Shown piece after piece: positions 43,284 to 56,079 of a DNA stretch of 64,000 bases. Source of the DNA: Fragilaria crotonensis (Eukaryota > Bacillariophyta > Fragilariophyceae > Fragilariales > Fragilariaceae); NCBI GenBank assembly GCA_022925895.1, contig JAKSYS010000111.1, forward strand, positions 1 to 64,000, in the 5' to 3' direction. The stretch's first letter is position 1; every line of letters starts with the position of its first letter. Position numbers and translations under genes: made by a program. The notes beneath the pieces are model-generated. The model searched no databases. It was given only the letters and a program-made list of their open reading frames with translations, and had not been told where the DNA came from.

Positions 43284-46200
43284 TCATCCTGCCATCGCTT
43301 GTACGCTTGCTTCCTTCAGCCAATCATGCTTGGCAACGGATCCCCAATCATCACTGTACATCCACATGGCACGATTAAAATGTGGTCTTGCTTGGTCAAA
43401 CTCGCCGACATCAGCGAGATAAAATGCAAGTCGTTCGTTCGCCAGTCCTTCCATATGAAGCCATTTCCTTTCGGCCATAGTACTGATTGCTCGGTTGTAC
43501 GAAACGGTAACGTCATCAGGCCTCGACCTCCGTTTCGACGCCAAGTTGTGTGCCTCAAGAAAACACAGAAGTGGTTGGCAATTCGGCGACAGCTTCAGCT
43601 TTTCCATAGCCTTGTGGTATTTGCGTGCACTCTTCAAGTGACAACGCTCGCCAGTGCTGCGGTGGAGTTCATAACCAACGCTGGAGGCAAAAAAATACCA
43701 CTGGTATACATTGAAGTGACTACCAGTGGAAGTATCATCAACAGCCGCCACTTCCTTGACTGCTGAAGCCGCCAGCTCCAAAAACCCGAAGTGGTAGGCG
43801 AGCTGTAACTTGTGAAGCCAAAATATCCACAAAAATGATGTGTTGTTGGCCTCTCGAGCAAATTCGAGGTATTCAGTCTCATTGATCATCTCGCCATTTA
43901 ATGCCAGCAAATCACTCCATGACGACGGACGCATTCGAAGGTTTAGAACAAATTGAAAGACCGGGGAAACCCAGTGCAACAACGAGGAGTGCCCGAATTC
44001 GTGCGCTCGTCGGTAAGCAGGACGCTGGAAATCCTCGACAGTTGCCAGATTTTCTCCAATAAAGCATCGTTGCGAAACACTATTGAAGCAGGAATAGATT
44101 GCATGCATCACGTCACCAACTTCGAACCCATCCTCTACAGCCCGATCGAATGACGGCCCCAACGTCTCGATCGGCTCACGCCAGTGCGATGCGAGTCCCT
44201 CGCAGAGGACAATTGTTGCACATGAAACCTCTTTACTTCTGACCTTTTGCAATATTGCCAAGGCCAAGTTTCCGATGCGATAGGCCTGTGCGTGGTTTCC
44301 CATAGCGACGTGCAATGTCGCGTACATCGCAAGTGCCGGAGGGCTGAAAGGCGACAACCCGTGCGATAGGGTTAGCTCCACAGCAAGCAGTGCATAGAAC
44401 ATCAGCTCCTTCGTTGCACTCTTTTGTCCGCAGTGGCAGCTGCCGTTGAATAGTAAGCGCACGGCAGCCTTTTGCAAGACATCGCAGACTGCAGGCATTG
44501 AAAGAATTTCGCGGTCAGTTTTGCTCCGCATCGCCTGCGTCACCTTGAAAAGTTTGAACAACACATGGCGGACCGATATCTTGGGAGGCACTTTTACTCC
44601 AAGGATGTTGAGAGTACGGTTGACAGCTGCAATAGTCGCGTCAATATCGCTAGACGCGATGCGAGCCTCAACTTCAACGAGTAATAAAACGACCTTCTCA
44701 TCCAGTAGTTTACAATGCACCAATGCGTCCCCCAAAATGGTTGTGGAAGCGTCAAAGTTGCCAATAATCAACTCCACTTTAGCAAGAGACTCGGCTACTT
44801 CAAATGCCAGATTATGATGATCCACCCACTTGGTTTCTGGATCGAGCATTTCGTGAGCGCGACGTAAAAAACCTGCGGCGTCAACAAAAGCAGATTTTTC
44901 TCTACTGTACTTGGAAGCTGCAAGATTCAACTGGGCCATCTTGATCTTTTCTTGCGGGGAATTGACCTGCCCAATACCTTGGTTCAGGTGATTCGCTGCG
45001 GCGTAAAGGGACTCGGGGTCTCCGCGAAGCAAGAACCATTCTCAATCAATCTATGTAGTCTCGCCTGTTCTTTGTCCGACATCATCGATTGAAAACATGA
45101 AAGTATTTTGTCGTGTCCAAATCGATACCCCTTTGTCCGCTCAAGAAGCCCTTCGTCTACTCCTGCGGCTAGGGACCTGCAAACATTTTCTGAAATCGAT
45201 GATGAGGAATCATCTGCTACAGCACATTCAACGGTGGGAGTACCAAGGAATGCAGAAGTGGAACAAAGTCCATGGAGGACGCTCTCGTCAAACGAAAATC
45301 CCAACAACGATGCAATCTTGCAGGCTTCTTGCACTTTCGGGTCCAATCTCGCCGCTTTGAGAGCAAGCAGCCCGGCGACGCTGTCAGAAACCTGGATTCG
45401 TTCACGGATTTCATCAGTGTTAAAACTCCACGAAAACCTTCTCGCTTTGCGTTGGATTGACATCAAACCTTCCTCCTTTACGTGTTCCATGAGGCGGAGC
45501 ACATGGAACGGGTTACCCGCAGTCTTGTGCCACACAACGTCAGACAAAGCGTGTACCTCCGCCGAGTTGGATCCCAGTGAGGCTGATAGCAGGTGATAGA
45601 CAGCGGTCCGGTCCAAGCATTCAACCTGTAGATCAATGACACGGTTCTTCACTTCGTTAGGGCGAAATAAAAACTCTACGTTTTCAGCATCTTCGTCGCG
45701 ATACGAAAAAATCAACAATGCGTTCCTCAATGCAGTGTTCTGTAAGAGCATTGTGATCAGATGCATGGATCCTTCATCCATCCATTGAAGATCATCAATG
45801 AACATGACGATTGGGTGCTTCGGTGAAGTCAAGGCGTAGAGAAAATGCATGACTGCGACCTTGAACTTGGTGTATGTGAATTCATTTTTTGGATCAACGC
45901 CATCATCTTGGGTCTCCAACTCTCCCGTGACACCTGATAGATTGGTTATCACCCTTAAGAGAACACTGCAGTTCGGTCCCAGTGCTTTACGAATCTCGTT
46001 TCTTCGATTGTCATCAAAGTCAGGTGATTGACTAACAAGATCGCAGAGATCAGACAGGGCTGTCATGATTGCTGAGTATGGTTCCTTCACCCCTGTGTTC
46101 TGGAAAAACTTTCCACTACAAAAGTAGCCACGACTATCGCAAACAGTTTCTCTCAAATTCTCGACCAACGTCGTCTTGCCTACTCCGCTGACCCCGTGGA

Positions 46201-46426
46201 CAAGCACGACAGCTGAGCTCTTCGAAAGGATGACTTGCTCGTAGGCTTTGAGAAGTTGGAGATTCTCACGAGTTCGGCCGCAGACCACTGGGGTGGTTAA
46301 ATTTATTGCCCATAGGTTTCCCTCGTCCTCTGATGCTGAGAGTAAGCTCACGGTGTTGGAGCCGTCATAGTGGGCGTCGATGTCCACAGTGTAGTCAGCT
46401 CGGATCATGTTGTCGTCGCAATACAT
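43284..46426 (-). CDS. STAND ATPase/TPR protein, copy 3, one frameshift
   Basis: About 1,045 residues. It belongs to the COG3899-type STAND ATPases, ATP-driven switches used in signalling and in immune-like sensing. Residues 47-85 hold the AAA_16 start and Walker A (VVCGRTREN..., GVSGVGKTT at 78-86). Walker B is IVMFIDDLQWMDEGS (206-220), with a sensor-like LLIFSYRDED after it. A winged-helix-like region (VAGLLALKAARLDP) and GYRFGHDKI block lead into TPR-like helices that fill the C-terminal half. The frame changes once near 45,035: CTCAATC where copy 2 has CTCCAATC, one C missing. The other half (45,032-43,284) is fully open. This is the best-preserved copy, with both Walker motifs. No sensor, kinase or membrane domain is attached. 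Confidence 0.8.
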
Positions 46427-49400
46427 TTTTGTTTTATATTAATAAGAACATATCAAATGGCCAAACAAGGTTTAGTGGGTGCTCTGTGATGACTGACACC
46501 TGGCATCTGACACCTTATTCCTGGAACGTGTGGAACAGCTTCTTCGTGACATGTGTAGCGCACCCACAGGCTTGTACTTTCAGTACTAAAACATCTCGGT
46601 CTACCTACAGTACGAGTACATGACATAAATAGTTTCATCGTTGCATTGCTTTGCATTGCTTTTTTGCAATGAACACTTCTCGTACTAAAATGTACTCCGA
46701 GTACAGTATATGTATGTCATACTCAAGCGCTACTACATATATATATATGGAAAGGAATAGGAAGTTTTCCAGGTATGTGTACACCGGCCCTGTAGCCTGT
46801 ACCAGGTACCAGGTACTCCAGTACCACGAAGTGAAATAAATAGATGTGGTGAGTGGAACAAAACACAAAACGCGTTGCGTTATCATAATATTATATATCA
46901 TATGCAACCGTAGTACTCATTAAAATGTGTATGGACGTATAAGTAGGTACGTCATGTTGCGTATGCCAACGTCAGCCCACGTTGCGAGTGTTGCTATCAT
47001 ACAACTCGAAGTAGACATGTATGCATATGACATATGACATATGAATACAAGCGGCCATGCTGAAGTCATGAATGTATGGTCTCGAAGTTAGTGTAATTTC
47101 ATTCGAACTCTAAAAAACTCAACAAAAATGTCATTTTGTAGGCATGCGTCTCGCATTTGGTTACCACATAAAAATGGCTTTGACCCAAAAAAATGGCTTT
47201 GAACCAATCTCTTGCGAATTCAAGGACCTCTACACAAAAACACTCCAATTTTCATACTTTCACACTGTGACCTATGATGTGTAAAGCTTTCCTTCATTAT
47301 CAAATAGAGATATGTTCTGCTCATTGAAAAGCAATTTAATTGCTCAGCTCTCTCACATATTGTACGACCCTTTTTCACACGTCGAGGCTGCCCACCAAAT
47401 TTATTAAAACTTAAGTTCTGAGTATTTTCATGTGTTTGCAAGAAATATAGGTACTCTTAAATCTGCAACCACTTGCCGATCCCAAACAGCCCCTTCAAAA
47501 CCCTGTACCAGTACGCATTTCGATTGACAATTCACTCATCAAACTTATGAAAAGCGATCAAGAAGAGTAGAAGATAAAAATTGTTCGTATATTCATGCAA
47601 ATTAACGCATAGTAGCTTTGAACCAATAAACCAAAAACGAGGACTTGAATATCATTGATGGGAAATTCAGATCTTGCTCCAGTACTTTGATCATTCTTCA
47701 TTGCTGTGATAGGGAATCCAGATCTTGCTCCAGTACTTTGATCATTCTTCATTGCTGTTGACAAGGTGACAAAGGATCAATGATCCAAACTGTTTGTGAA
47801 ATATGCATATTTCTGCCAAGGTGTAGTAGGTTGAAGCTCTTTTGAAACTATTGGTTCAATGCCCTTTTTATGTGGTACCGTTGTGTTGTGTATATCAGTG
47901 CGACCCCTTTCTGAACTTATACTATGCCAGGATTTTCCTTTTGTGCTCAGGCCTTTCCTATCGAAAAATCTTCACCCAAAATCTTCGCTTCATCGAAGGA
48001 ATTCTGACGTAAGAATTTCTGACAATCTCGGTTCCCATCGAAAAAGTATTCATCCAAAATCAAAATCTTCATCGCTTCACCCGTGTTATCACACAAAGTT
48101 TTGCCGCATCCGTAGCGAAAAATTGCCAAAAACGAATCTGGTAGGCAGACCATTGCAAGGCATCCAAGGGTTTTTGTTGCCTAGTACCGAGCGAAGTTCA
48201 GGAGAATTAAGTACAAAAAATTGAATACTCTAGTATGCTCTGCACTTTGAAACAAGTTCCATGAGATGCTGGCTGATGAGGGTGGACGAAAGATGCATCC
48301 CGGAATCCAGCTGTATGTTATGACCTGCAGCACAATCTGCAGCAAGCAACAATTCTGCTGCTTCCCTCCTGTCAAGTCTGACCACTTCTCTTGCCTTTTT
48401 CCCAGCTCTAGCCAGAAGCCTAGGCTTCTGACCATCAATGTGATCCTTGTATTCTGGAGGACCATCTCGTCCGAATGTTCAATCTCTTTAGACCGACAAA
48501 ACTACAAACAACTGTTCATAGTCTTTTGCTTCAATCCATCGTGAATATAGCAATGCAATCTTAAATCCAATCAATCTGTTTATCCCTATCATCACTCTTA
48601 TCAAAGCCTTGTTCACATTGTATTTGAGCAAATCTGATCCAAAGGCAGAGAAGTTTGAGTTCTAAAGTAGTAAATTGGGCAGCGTTACTGTTGTCTAGTT
48701 TGCTTCTTGGCAACAAAAATCTTGTTCTTATGTCCTAAGGTGTGAAGCACTATCCTTGCTTCAGAGAAGGCATTCTTGGTGTCAGATAGCTAATGAGCGG
48801 CAATGTATTGTTGAATGTGCCAACAACGAAGAAGCTAGTACAAGCGTGCTGACAGCTTGTTAGCAATTGGCAGAATTGCCCGACAAGTGGCTTTGTAGCA
48901 GCAACAACAAGACTGGCGCTCAATATTACTGTCAGAATTTGCACACGTGTAACTTCGTCATAAGATGAAGGTCATGAAGGAGATGACCATGCTTTTTTGA
49001 CACATATTATTAATCCTCCGGACCCAGGACCCACCTCAGGATGAAGGTTATGGGCTCAAGGATGAACCTTCCTTGTCTTCATCCAAAACTTAATCCTGGT
49101 TCGGAAAAAACTGCGACAGTTGTTGATGTGGCGCTGACGTGTCGGGTGAATTTCCTAAAATGGACAAAGAAAAGCTTGATAGGAACCACCCTGATTTTTT
49201 GCCCACCGGGAAGTCCTACAATTACATGAACTCATTCATGATGTATGATGTAGTATTGAGGACAAAATCTTCCAACAAAACAAAACTGTCGATCATTTAT
49301 ATTTATGTTCGAAATTCCAGAAAGACTTTCCTTGCAACCCAAATTACAAAACAAATATCAAGCTCAGTTTTGTGACTCCGGGTGGTCAATTTTTTAAAGA

Positions 49401-50039
49401 CCTGCTGCGTAACAAAATCATCTTACAAAAGTGATATCCATGCGAATCTGTTCGTGCATATGCACTGGAGAGAATTCACACTCTCAATTTGCACATCCAT
49501 GCTTGTTAGAATGATCATACTGTCATGTTGGAGACAATCCCAATAGCTCCCTCTTCCCTCACCATTATGGACATGACACTTATTCATTTGACTCTGTTTC
49601 TTGATCAGACAACCAGGTAGCAGTATGCTGCTACTAATAATAGTGAAATCAACGATGATGGAATGTGCACTACGATCGATAAACGCGATTGCTGATTTGA
49701 TGATGTCATCAAAAGAAATCTCGTCAGTAGAAATCCTGTGGGGACTTATCTTGCACAAGGAGTGGCTGAATCTCTTCAGGAACAACAAAATGTTCTTGAG
49801 ACATTGATTATTCTTGACTTGAATGAAGAAGTACATATTGAAATTGCCCGGTTGTCATCAGCATCATTATTATAGGCCAAAAGGGCTGCAAGAACAAGCA
49901 TGAAGTGACAACCACGGGGAAGACAGCAGAACTACATTTGAATTGTTAATCACAAGCAGCATATTCTTTTCTTCATAGCTGGTCATACAGAGCATTGAGT
50001 GACAAGACTCTAGTTTGATTTGACAGCTCCATTAATGAA
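46427..50039. other. Repeat-rich stretch without supported gene
   Basis: AT-rich. GTAC words and an (AT)n run (about 46,735-46,748) occur near the left end, and palindromic CATATG words near 47,030. A 51-bp tandem duplication is listed at 47,657. Frames up to 137 residues (48,181-49,836) have no recognised domain and are probably degenerate transposon sequence leading into the copia fossil. Confidence 0.4.
47657..47758 (+). repeat. Two-fold 51-bp tandem repeat
   Basis: Units 47,657-47,707 and 47,708-47,758 share an exact stretch of more than 35 bases beginning CAGATCTTGCTCCAGTACTT; they differ only near their starts. Confidence 0.92.
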
Positions 50040-52150
50040 CTAGTACATAAGACTGGCAACATTGGGCAACATGATGACCTTTGAATTGATGAAAGCCTCA
50101 GGCAGTCAAACAAACATTAATGGAGCATATGTTATCATTGATAACGAATATCTAGAATGGTCAACAACCATTCCTCAATTGAAGAATTTGATGGACAGGC
50201 CTAAACAAAGAAGGTTTTCACAGTGGACCTCTGAAGTTTACATTGTTCCCTTGTCCATTTCTGATCAATTGGCTTAGTACATAAATTAGCTTCATGCAAT
50301 CTTCACCTTGAATGATGCTTGGAATCCTTTGCTATTTGACCGTGAACATGCTTTGGCTCCAGATGTGTATCATGTTGATTACACAACATGGATTTCAGGA
50401 TCACCAAGTCAATGATTTTGGGGAGGTTATCTTTGATCAATAAGCCTGTATCAATAATTGTTTGCTGCATGCTCATGAAGCTTCTTTGCATCACCATGAC
50501 CCTCACCATTTAAATACAAGACCCCGCTATCTTGGATGGGTCAGTTTTGAGAATACAACACAGCGGTCTTGTGAATCGGATCGCTTGCCGTTTCGCCATC
50601 GCTTTAAGAGTCGTTTTCCTGCTGCAAACATTCCTCACCTGCACAAAACTTTTGCAATGGATACGTTTTACTAGGGTGTTTCTGCTAATTATGATGCCAT
50701 TCTTGGTTATGGAGGTGCTGCAATTGTCCAAGTCAACTGTGGCATGGCCAGTCAGCCTACTCACTGTTAGTATCCAATGAATTCAGAACATGTCATGTAC
50801 CACATGCTTGAAGATTTCATTTGCCAAGAAAGGGCATCTAGCCCCTGATGCTCTGCTCAGTGATAATGCTAAGGCTCAGATTTGGAAGGATGTCCAACAG
50901 ATATTGCAGATGTACAATATTGCTGACTTCCAATGCAAGCCGGACTATCAATACTAGCTAGAACTATGCTGAGCACTGGATTCGGGAGATCAAGGAAACA
51001 TTCAATGCCATGTTGAATTGTACCTTTACTAAAGCTGCCTACTGGCTTCTTGCCATGCTCTTTGTGATCAATTTGATGAAACATCTTGCTGCTGCTTCCT
51101 TGAATTGGAAGACTCCCTTGGAAATTGCTCATGGACAGAAGCCTGATATCTCACCATTTCTTGCAATTTCGGTGGTGGCAACCTGTGCATTATAAAGCTC
51201 CAATGACAAGTGCTTTTCCATCTGACAGTGTTGAGAAGACTGGTCACTGGGCTGGTATTGCTGAACACCATGGTGATGTGCTCACCTACCTGGAGCTCAC
51301 TGATGACATTCTTCAAGTTATTGCTTGCTCCAATGTTTGCTTTACACTTTCACCAATGCATTCCAACCTTGGTGCCTATGGCCGTTTGCCTTCCAATGGA
51401 GGGAATGATTTGATCCAATTGAATGTTGTTGATCAAGGTGATTTGAGTGACATGGCTGGTGGTCATATTGATCCATCAGAACTCAAGCTCCCATACTTCA
51501 GACCTGATGGACTTTTGAATTGCACATTTCTTCACAATGGTGACGGTCAACAAATGCGAGCGCATGTTGCAGGATAAATCATGGATAATGATGTGCACAA
51601 TCACAAAAACATCAAGATTTTGCTTGAGATAGGCGTTGGTGAGTTTGATAAAATCATCTCTTACGACGAACCATCGGATTTGGTTGAACGATAGGTGAAT
51701 GAGGACCAAAGCAACAATGATGTGTCATCGCGGGCCTATGATGACATTATTGCACACCAAGGCCCTTTGAAGCTGACTAATCTGTTCTTCAAAGGTTTTT
51801 CATTCTATGTTCTTGTTTGCTGGATGAATGCCAGAGAAAGCTATGAACCCTTGTATGAGATGATCAGGGAGGATCCAATCTCGTTTGCCAAGTATGCCGA
51901 TGAACAAGGTTTTGCTTGACACTCGGGGATGGAAGAAACGTCAGAAGTTTGCGCAATTTGACAAGCAAGCAAAGCCCCATTGAATTTGTTTCAAGATTGA
52001 TGTTCAAGTCCCTCGCAATGGGAAGGAAGCCATGGAACTTGATTAGAAAACAATTCAACTTTGTGTCAAGACGCATTCTATAAGAAGGAGATGGACCAGA
52101 CTTCTGGACCAAAGTAATCCCAAAATACAACGGGACTTCAGAAAAATCCC
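50040..52150 (+). mobile_element. Broken Ty1/copia fossil (integrase part and downstream linker)
   Basis: Plus-strand frames around 50,870-51,580 resemble the second half of a copia integrase, and about 51,690-52,120 resembles the linker that precedes reverse transcriptase in diatom copia elements. Reverse transcriptase, RNase H and LTRs were not recognised. Many breaks; the copy looks old. Boundaries are approximate and the flanking AT-rich sequence may belong to it too. Confidence 0.6.
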
Positions 52151-54630
52151 GCAGACCGCAGGATTTTGGGAACAAAGCAACCGAAAATGCTGCAGACATC
52201 TGGCACTGTAGTACAAGCTTTTGTGTACAATGCTGTTAGGTCTTCATTCCAACATCAAACACATCATTTGAGTGCATTCCACTTCAGTGGAAAGAAAAAC
52301 AAGAATATACTTCCAAACACAATCACGAGCACCGCTTTTGCTTGTTGTTTCACTGGCACTTCTCTTGATGCAATGACTTGGAGGTGAGGTTGTTCTTGAT
52401 GAAGGTTGACTTGGAAATCCAAGTCAACAAGCATCTTTCAGCCAAGTTCTGAAGTCCAAGTTTCATAACCTTTTGAGCTGACCGTTGCTTTCACTGCAAA
52501 TGTACCGAGAACATGCAATCTATGGCTTTTTCTTTGATGTCAGCGATACTCCAAGCATAGTAACAAGAAGAAGCAGAAGAATTAAAACAGCACATGTTGG
52601 CGTACACAATGAGCAGCTTTGGCAGGGCTGAGTGATATCTTGGTTCGGACCCGAGAACATCAAGAGACTAGTGAGTTGTTGATGACGGCAAGTACCAGTA
52701 CCCCTCCCAGCAATGGTGGCGGTCGATGGCGTGGAGCTGTTCCTTATCTTCAGCATCTTACAACGTGTCTCCCACAGGATCAAGAGAAGACCCTTTTCTT
52801 GCAAGAGATAATGTCCGAACTCGACAACAATTAGATGCACGTCATTATGCAAGTACTAGGTAAGAACGAAGGACAATGCCTGGCTGCTGCTGTGTTTCAA
52901 GTTTTGCTGACAAGTTGTTTCTGACAACCATTGATTCCTATTCTTTCTTGAAACAACAGACCTACAACAATAGTCAAAGTAATCTCTGAACTATGGAACA
53001 GTCCAGAATTCAATCTGTTTGCACCTGCATTGGATTGTCACACGTCGACTACATGAGTGCAACAATTGTTCGTTTGGACATGTGGCTGCTGCACTCGTCT
53101 CGCCAGCAACTCCACAGAACATTCAAGTCATTTATTCATTGATGCGATCTGTGTTACTTCGTATTATCAGTAGGTGGGATCAGAGTGGACAGGTTAATGC
53201 GGAATTGATCAAGAAGACTATCAAAATCACTATCCTGCAGAATTCTTGTCCTGAGTATTGAGAACTCTTCCAGACAATTATCATGCAAGTGACGAGTAAC
53301 AGAATGAAGGTCAGAAAAGATCAGATCAAGATATCTTCATGGTTCATTTTTTTGGATGGCCAGCTTGTGCATTGCAAACTAGAGCGGCCTTCCTAAACGG
53401 TCAACCTTCCTACCTTTTGTACTTTTGGGAGTTGAAATGCTTCAAGCATCGCCTAAGCGATGGCACTGGTGCATCAGATGCATTATGTGCTGGTGTAAGT
53501 ACAGCATCAGGCAGCACGAGCAGTTGCAATTGCAAATGCCGGCAACAAGATGATGACAATGATGATTCAACATTGCTTCCTCTTGTCCAGCCATTTCAAG
53601 AACTGGTAGATTGCCAGCAACAATTGTTGAATGATCGGGATCGAAATCACGAGCAACGAATAAAATGCCAATTTAACTGCTGATGCTGCATGGTCTTACA
53701 CAGGAAACTCAATGCTGAGTTATATCCCAACAATGAACAAAATTCAAGGCTGTCGACCTTTTCTGTTAGTGAATGTTTTCAAATTGAAGCCAAGATTCTG
53801 AGTCTAGAGCTTGAAATGTTAAACAACAATGCTTAAATACTTGACTTTGCTCTAGCATTTATTCTAAACTACTTATTCTAACAAGTAACTTGTGATGGTC
53901 AAGTGAGACAGACAGAGGCAACCATATCATGTAACCTATCAAGTGTCAGTGGTGTACCTTCAATCTCACTTATGTAATTGTATAATTGTTGTCAGCTATA
54001 GGAACCACTGATTCCAATGTCATCGAAATGATAATCCTGCCACGAACATCGCTTAGCTACTGTTTGACAACTCAAACCAAACTTTGTCTTTCATCCGCAA
54101 ATGAATTCTTTTGCACTGGAACCAGGCTCAATGCAATCCCTTTCACTTGGTCTATGGACCCATAAAACAATTCCATTAATTGAACCTGCTGCAAAGCATG
54201 AAAAATCAACACCAGAAACTTGCTGCAAACCTTCTGCTATAGAATGTTCTTGCTTGTCGTCTTCTTCAGGTTACTCAATTTCAAAGTTTGGATGACTGTT
54301 GTCAATTGCGTCAACAACATACCAACGACTATTGATGGCATCCGTATGACCCATTTCATTGGAAGTCATTATGTTGAACAAAGATCCTCCTGCAAACCAA
54401 CAAGTCAGACATCCATCAATATTTGTGGATTCTGGAGGTTCCGGAATTTCATCTTCCATCTTAGTATATCTTCTACAGGACTGGTACGTGTATAAGATTT
54501 CCAGGACTGGGTCAATAAATTTGCTGATGGCTAAGAGACAGCATTTGTTGAAACTGCGGTACAATGGACAGTCTTTTTTCTGGCAGACGACGGTTTTTAC
54601 TCTATTAATTGAGAAGAAACTCCGCCGATT
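52151..54630. other. Degenerate, probably transposon-derived stretch
   Basis: Many stops in all frames. The longest frames (for example 53,339-53,683, 54,359-54,691) are under 115 residues and show no domain. Composition and codon bias match the copia fossil to the left, of which it may be a part. Confidence 0.35.
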
Positions 54631-54765
54631 TCTTTCTCCTTTTTTCTTCGTTCCACTTAAGCAAATTTCACCTTCTTCACTTTTCTCCTAATTTCTCCTT
54701 TCTTCTCATCACCTTCTCCTATTTTCTGCTTTTTTCTCCTTTTTTCTTACTCCGTTGCAAGCACT
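54631..54765 (+). repeat. Polypyrimidine tract, TTTTCTCC-type
   Basis: Long run of C and T with repeated TTCTCC and TATTTTCT words, nearly free of purines. Confidence 0.8.
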
Positions 54766-54935
54766 TGAATTTTTGTTTTGTTGAGGCGAACTCGACTCGG
54801 AACACGGGGAAGCCCTTTCAACGTGGTGCACCGTGGATTTACCGTACCTAGTACTGGTGCATAATAAAACAGAAATCCACGACTTCGTACATACGACACG
54901 CAACACAATCACACACAAGCAGAATTTCGTCGATC

Positions 54936-55115
54936 ATGGCGAGGAGCCAAGGAGTGCAGCAGGATGGGAGGGAACAACATGAGGGCGACCCCATTGCTCC
55001 AGAGCCTCATCACTGGAGAGACAGTGACGCGCAGAAGCTTCTTCGGCAATTATTGGCCACTGGGGTGATACCAGAAAGCGGAATGAAACCAGTTGCGAGG
55101 TACACGAGGGTCTAA
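54936..55115 (+). CDS. Short 59-residue frame, unrecognised
   Basis: An ATG at 54,936 opens 59 residues beginning MARSQGVQQDGREQHEGD and ending with a stop at 55,113-55,115. The middle PHHWRDSDAQKLLRQLLATG resembles a short Trp/Lys-Leu-Leu motif that I have seen in repeat-associated diatom and oomycete hypothetical proteins, so it may be the first piece of such a gene. It is bracketed by two similar polypyrimidine tracts. The frame is shorter than one expects by chance to be meaningful only by its composition (acidic, hydrophilic, no stops in a GC-richer island). Function unknown. Confidence 0.3.
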   Translation: MARSQGVQQDGREQHEGDPIAPEPHHWRDSDAQKLLRQLLATGVIPESGMKPVARYTRV

Positions 55116-55161
55116 AAGCCCATTTCGGGCCGTGTCTAGCTCTTCTCCAAATGCGCCAGTG

Positions 55162-55285
55162 GAGCTTCTCCTTTTTACTCCTATTTTCTCCTATTTTCTG
55201 CTTGGCCTTTTTTCTTTCTCCTATTTTCTCCTTATTTCTTCCAGTATTTTTTGTTTCTCCTCTTTTCTCGTTTTTTCTTCTGGGG
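55162..55285 (+). repeat. Second polypyrimidine tract
   Basis: Same TATTTTCTCCT words as the tract at 54,631-54,765, on the same strand, about 530 bp further right. Confidence 0.8.
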
Positions 55286-56079
55286 TTTCTATGAATATGT
55301 ATCGATCCGTATAGTCGGCCTAAAAATCCGATTCACGTTTTCAATTTAGGTGGAAGTGCGGGTTTGTCGGAGTCGTGGAACGCAGAAAAAAAGAAACGGT
55401 TTTGGAAAAAGTAATTGTAATAAAAGAAAATTTGGGGTAAAAGCAAATATTCCGGAACCTCCTGATGATAGTCATTCCTGGTGTGTTCTTCTTCCCAGAT
55501 GCGGCAATTATATGCTGGCAGAGCATTGAGGCAAGATGCTGGAAAAGCACCATGCTTCATTCAATACACCACTTCGAGTACAAGTCATACACAGTATGAA
55601 CATAAGTACCAAGCGTGAAGAGGAAAGCCTCATCAGAACTAGCAGTACGTCGGTACATTGTACTCGAGTACACAGTAGTAGCCGTAGGTCCATGTTTGGA
55701 GTTCACGCTTCAGAGTTTTCGCTGATGAGCGATGTACAGCACTAACTAATGTAGTGGAGTGGAAGCTGTAGTTGCAACACGAGTTCCCGATGAATTAGAC
55801 CTACTAAAATATATTTCTCCGTATACTCGGATTCTCACTTGGTCGCACTCCGAAATCGTGTTGTCGCGTTGTCGTAGGAGGCCATGCGCGGGTATGATTT
55901 TCAGAGTACCAGAGCTACTATACATGTGCACACAGTCACCTCGCATCATGCATACTTTGTCATACCAGAGAAAACTGTACTGTTTCACAAAGTAAATATA
56001 CTCAGTACCCTAAATATGTTCCTAAGTATTCTTTTACGATCGCCCATAGGGGTGAGTCCCTTTACTCTAGCATACTTCA
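55286..56079. other. Intergenic before FucT-like copy B
   Basis: No supported gene. GTAC words occur near 55,650. The stretch should contain the promoter of copy B if it was ever expressed. Confidence 0.4.
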
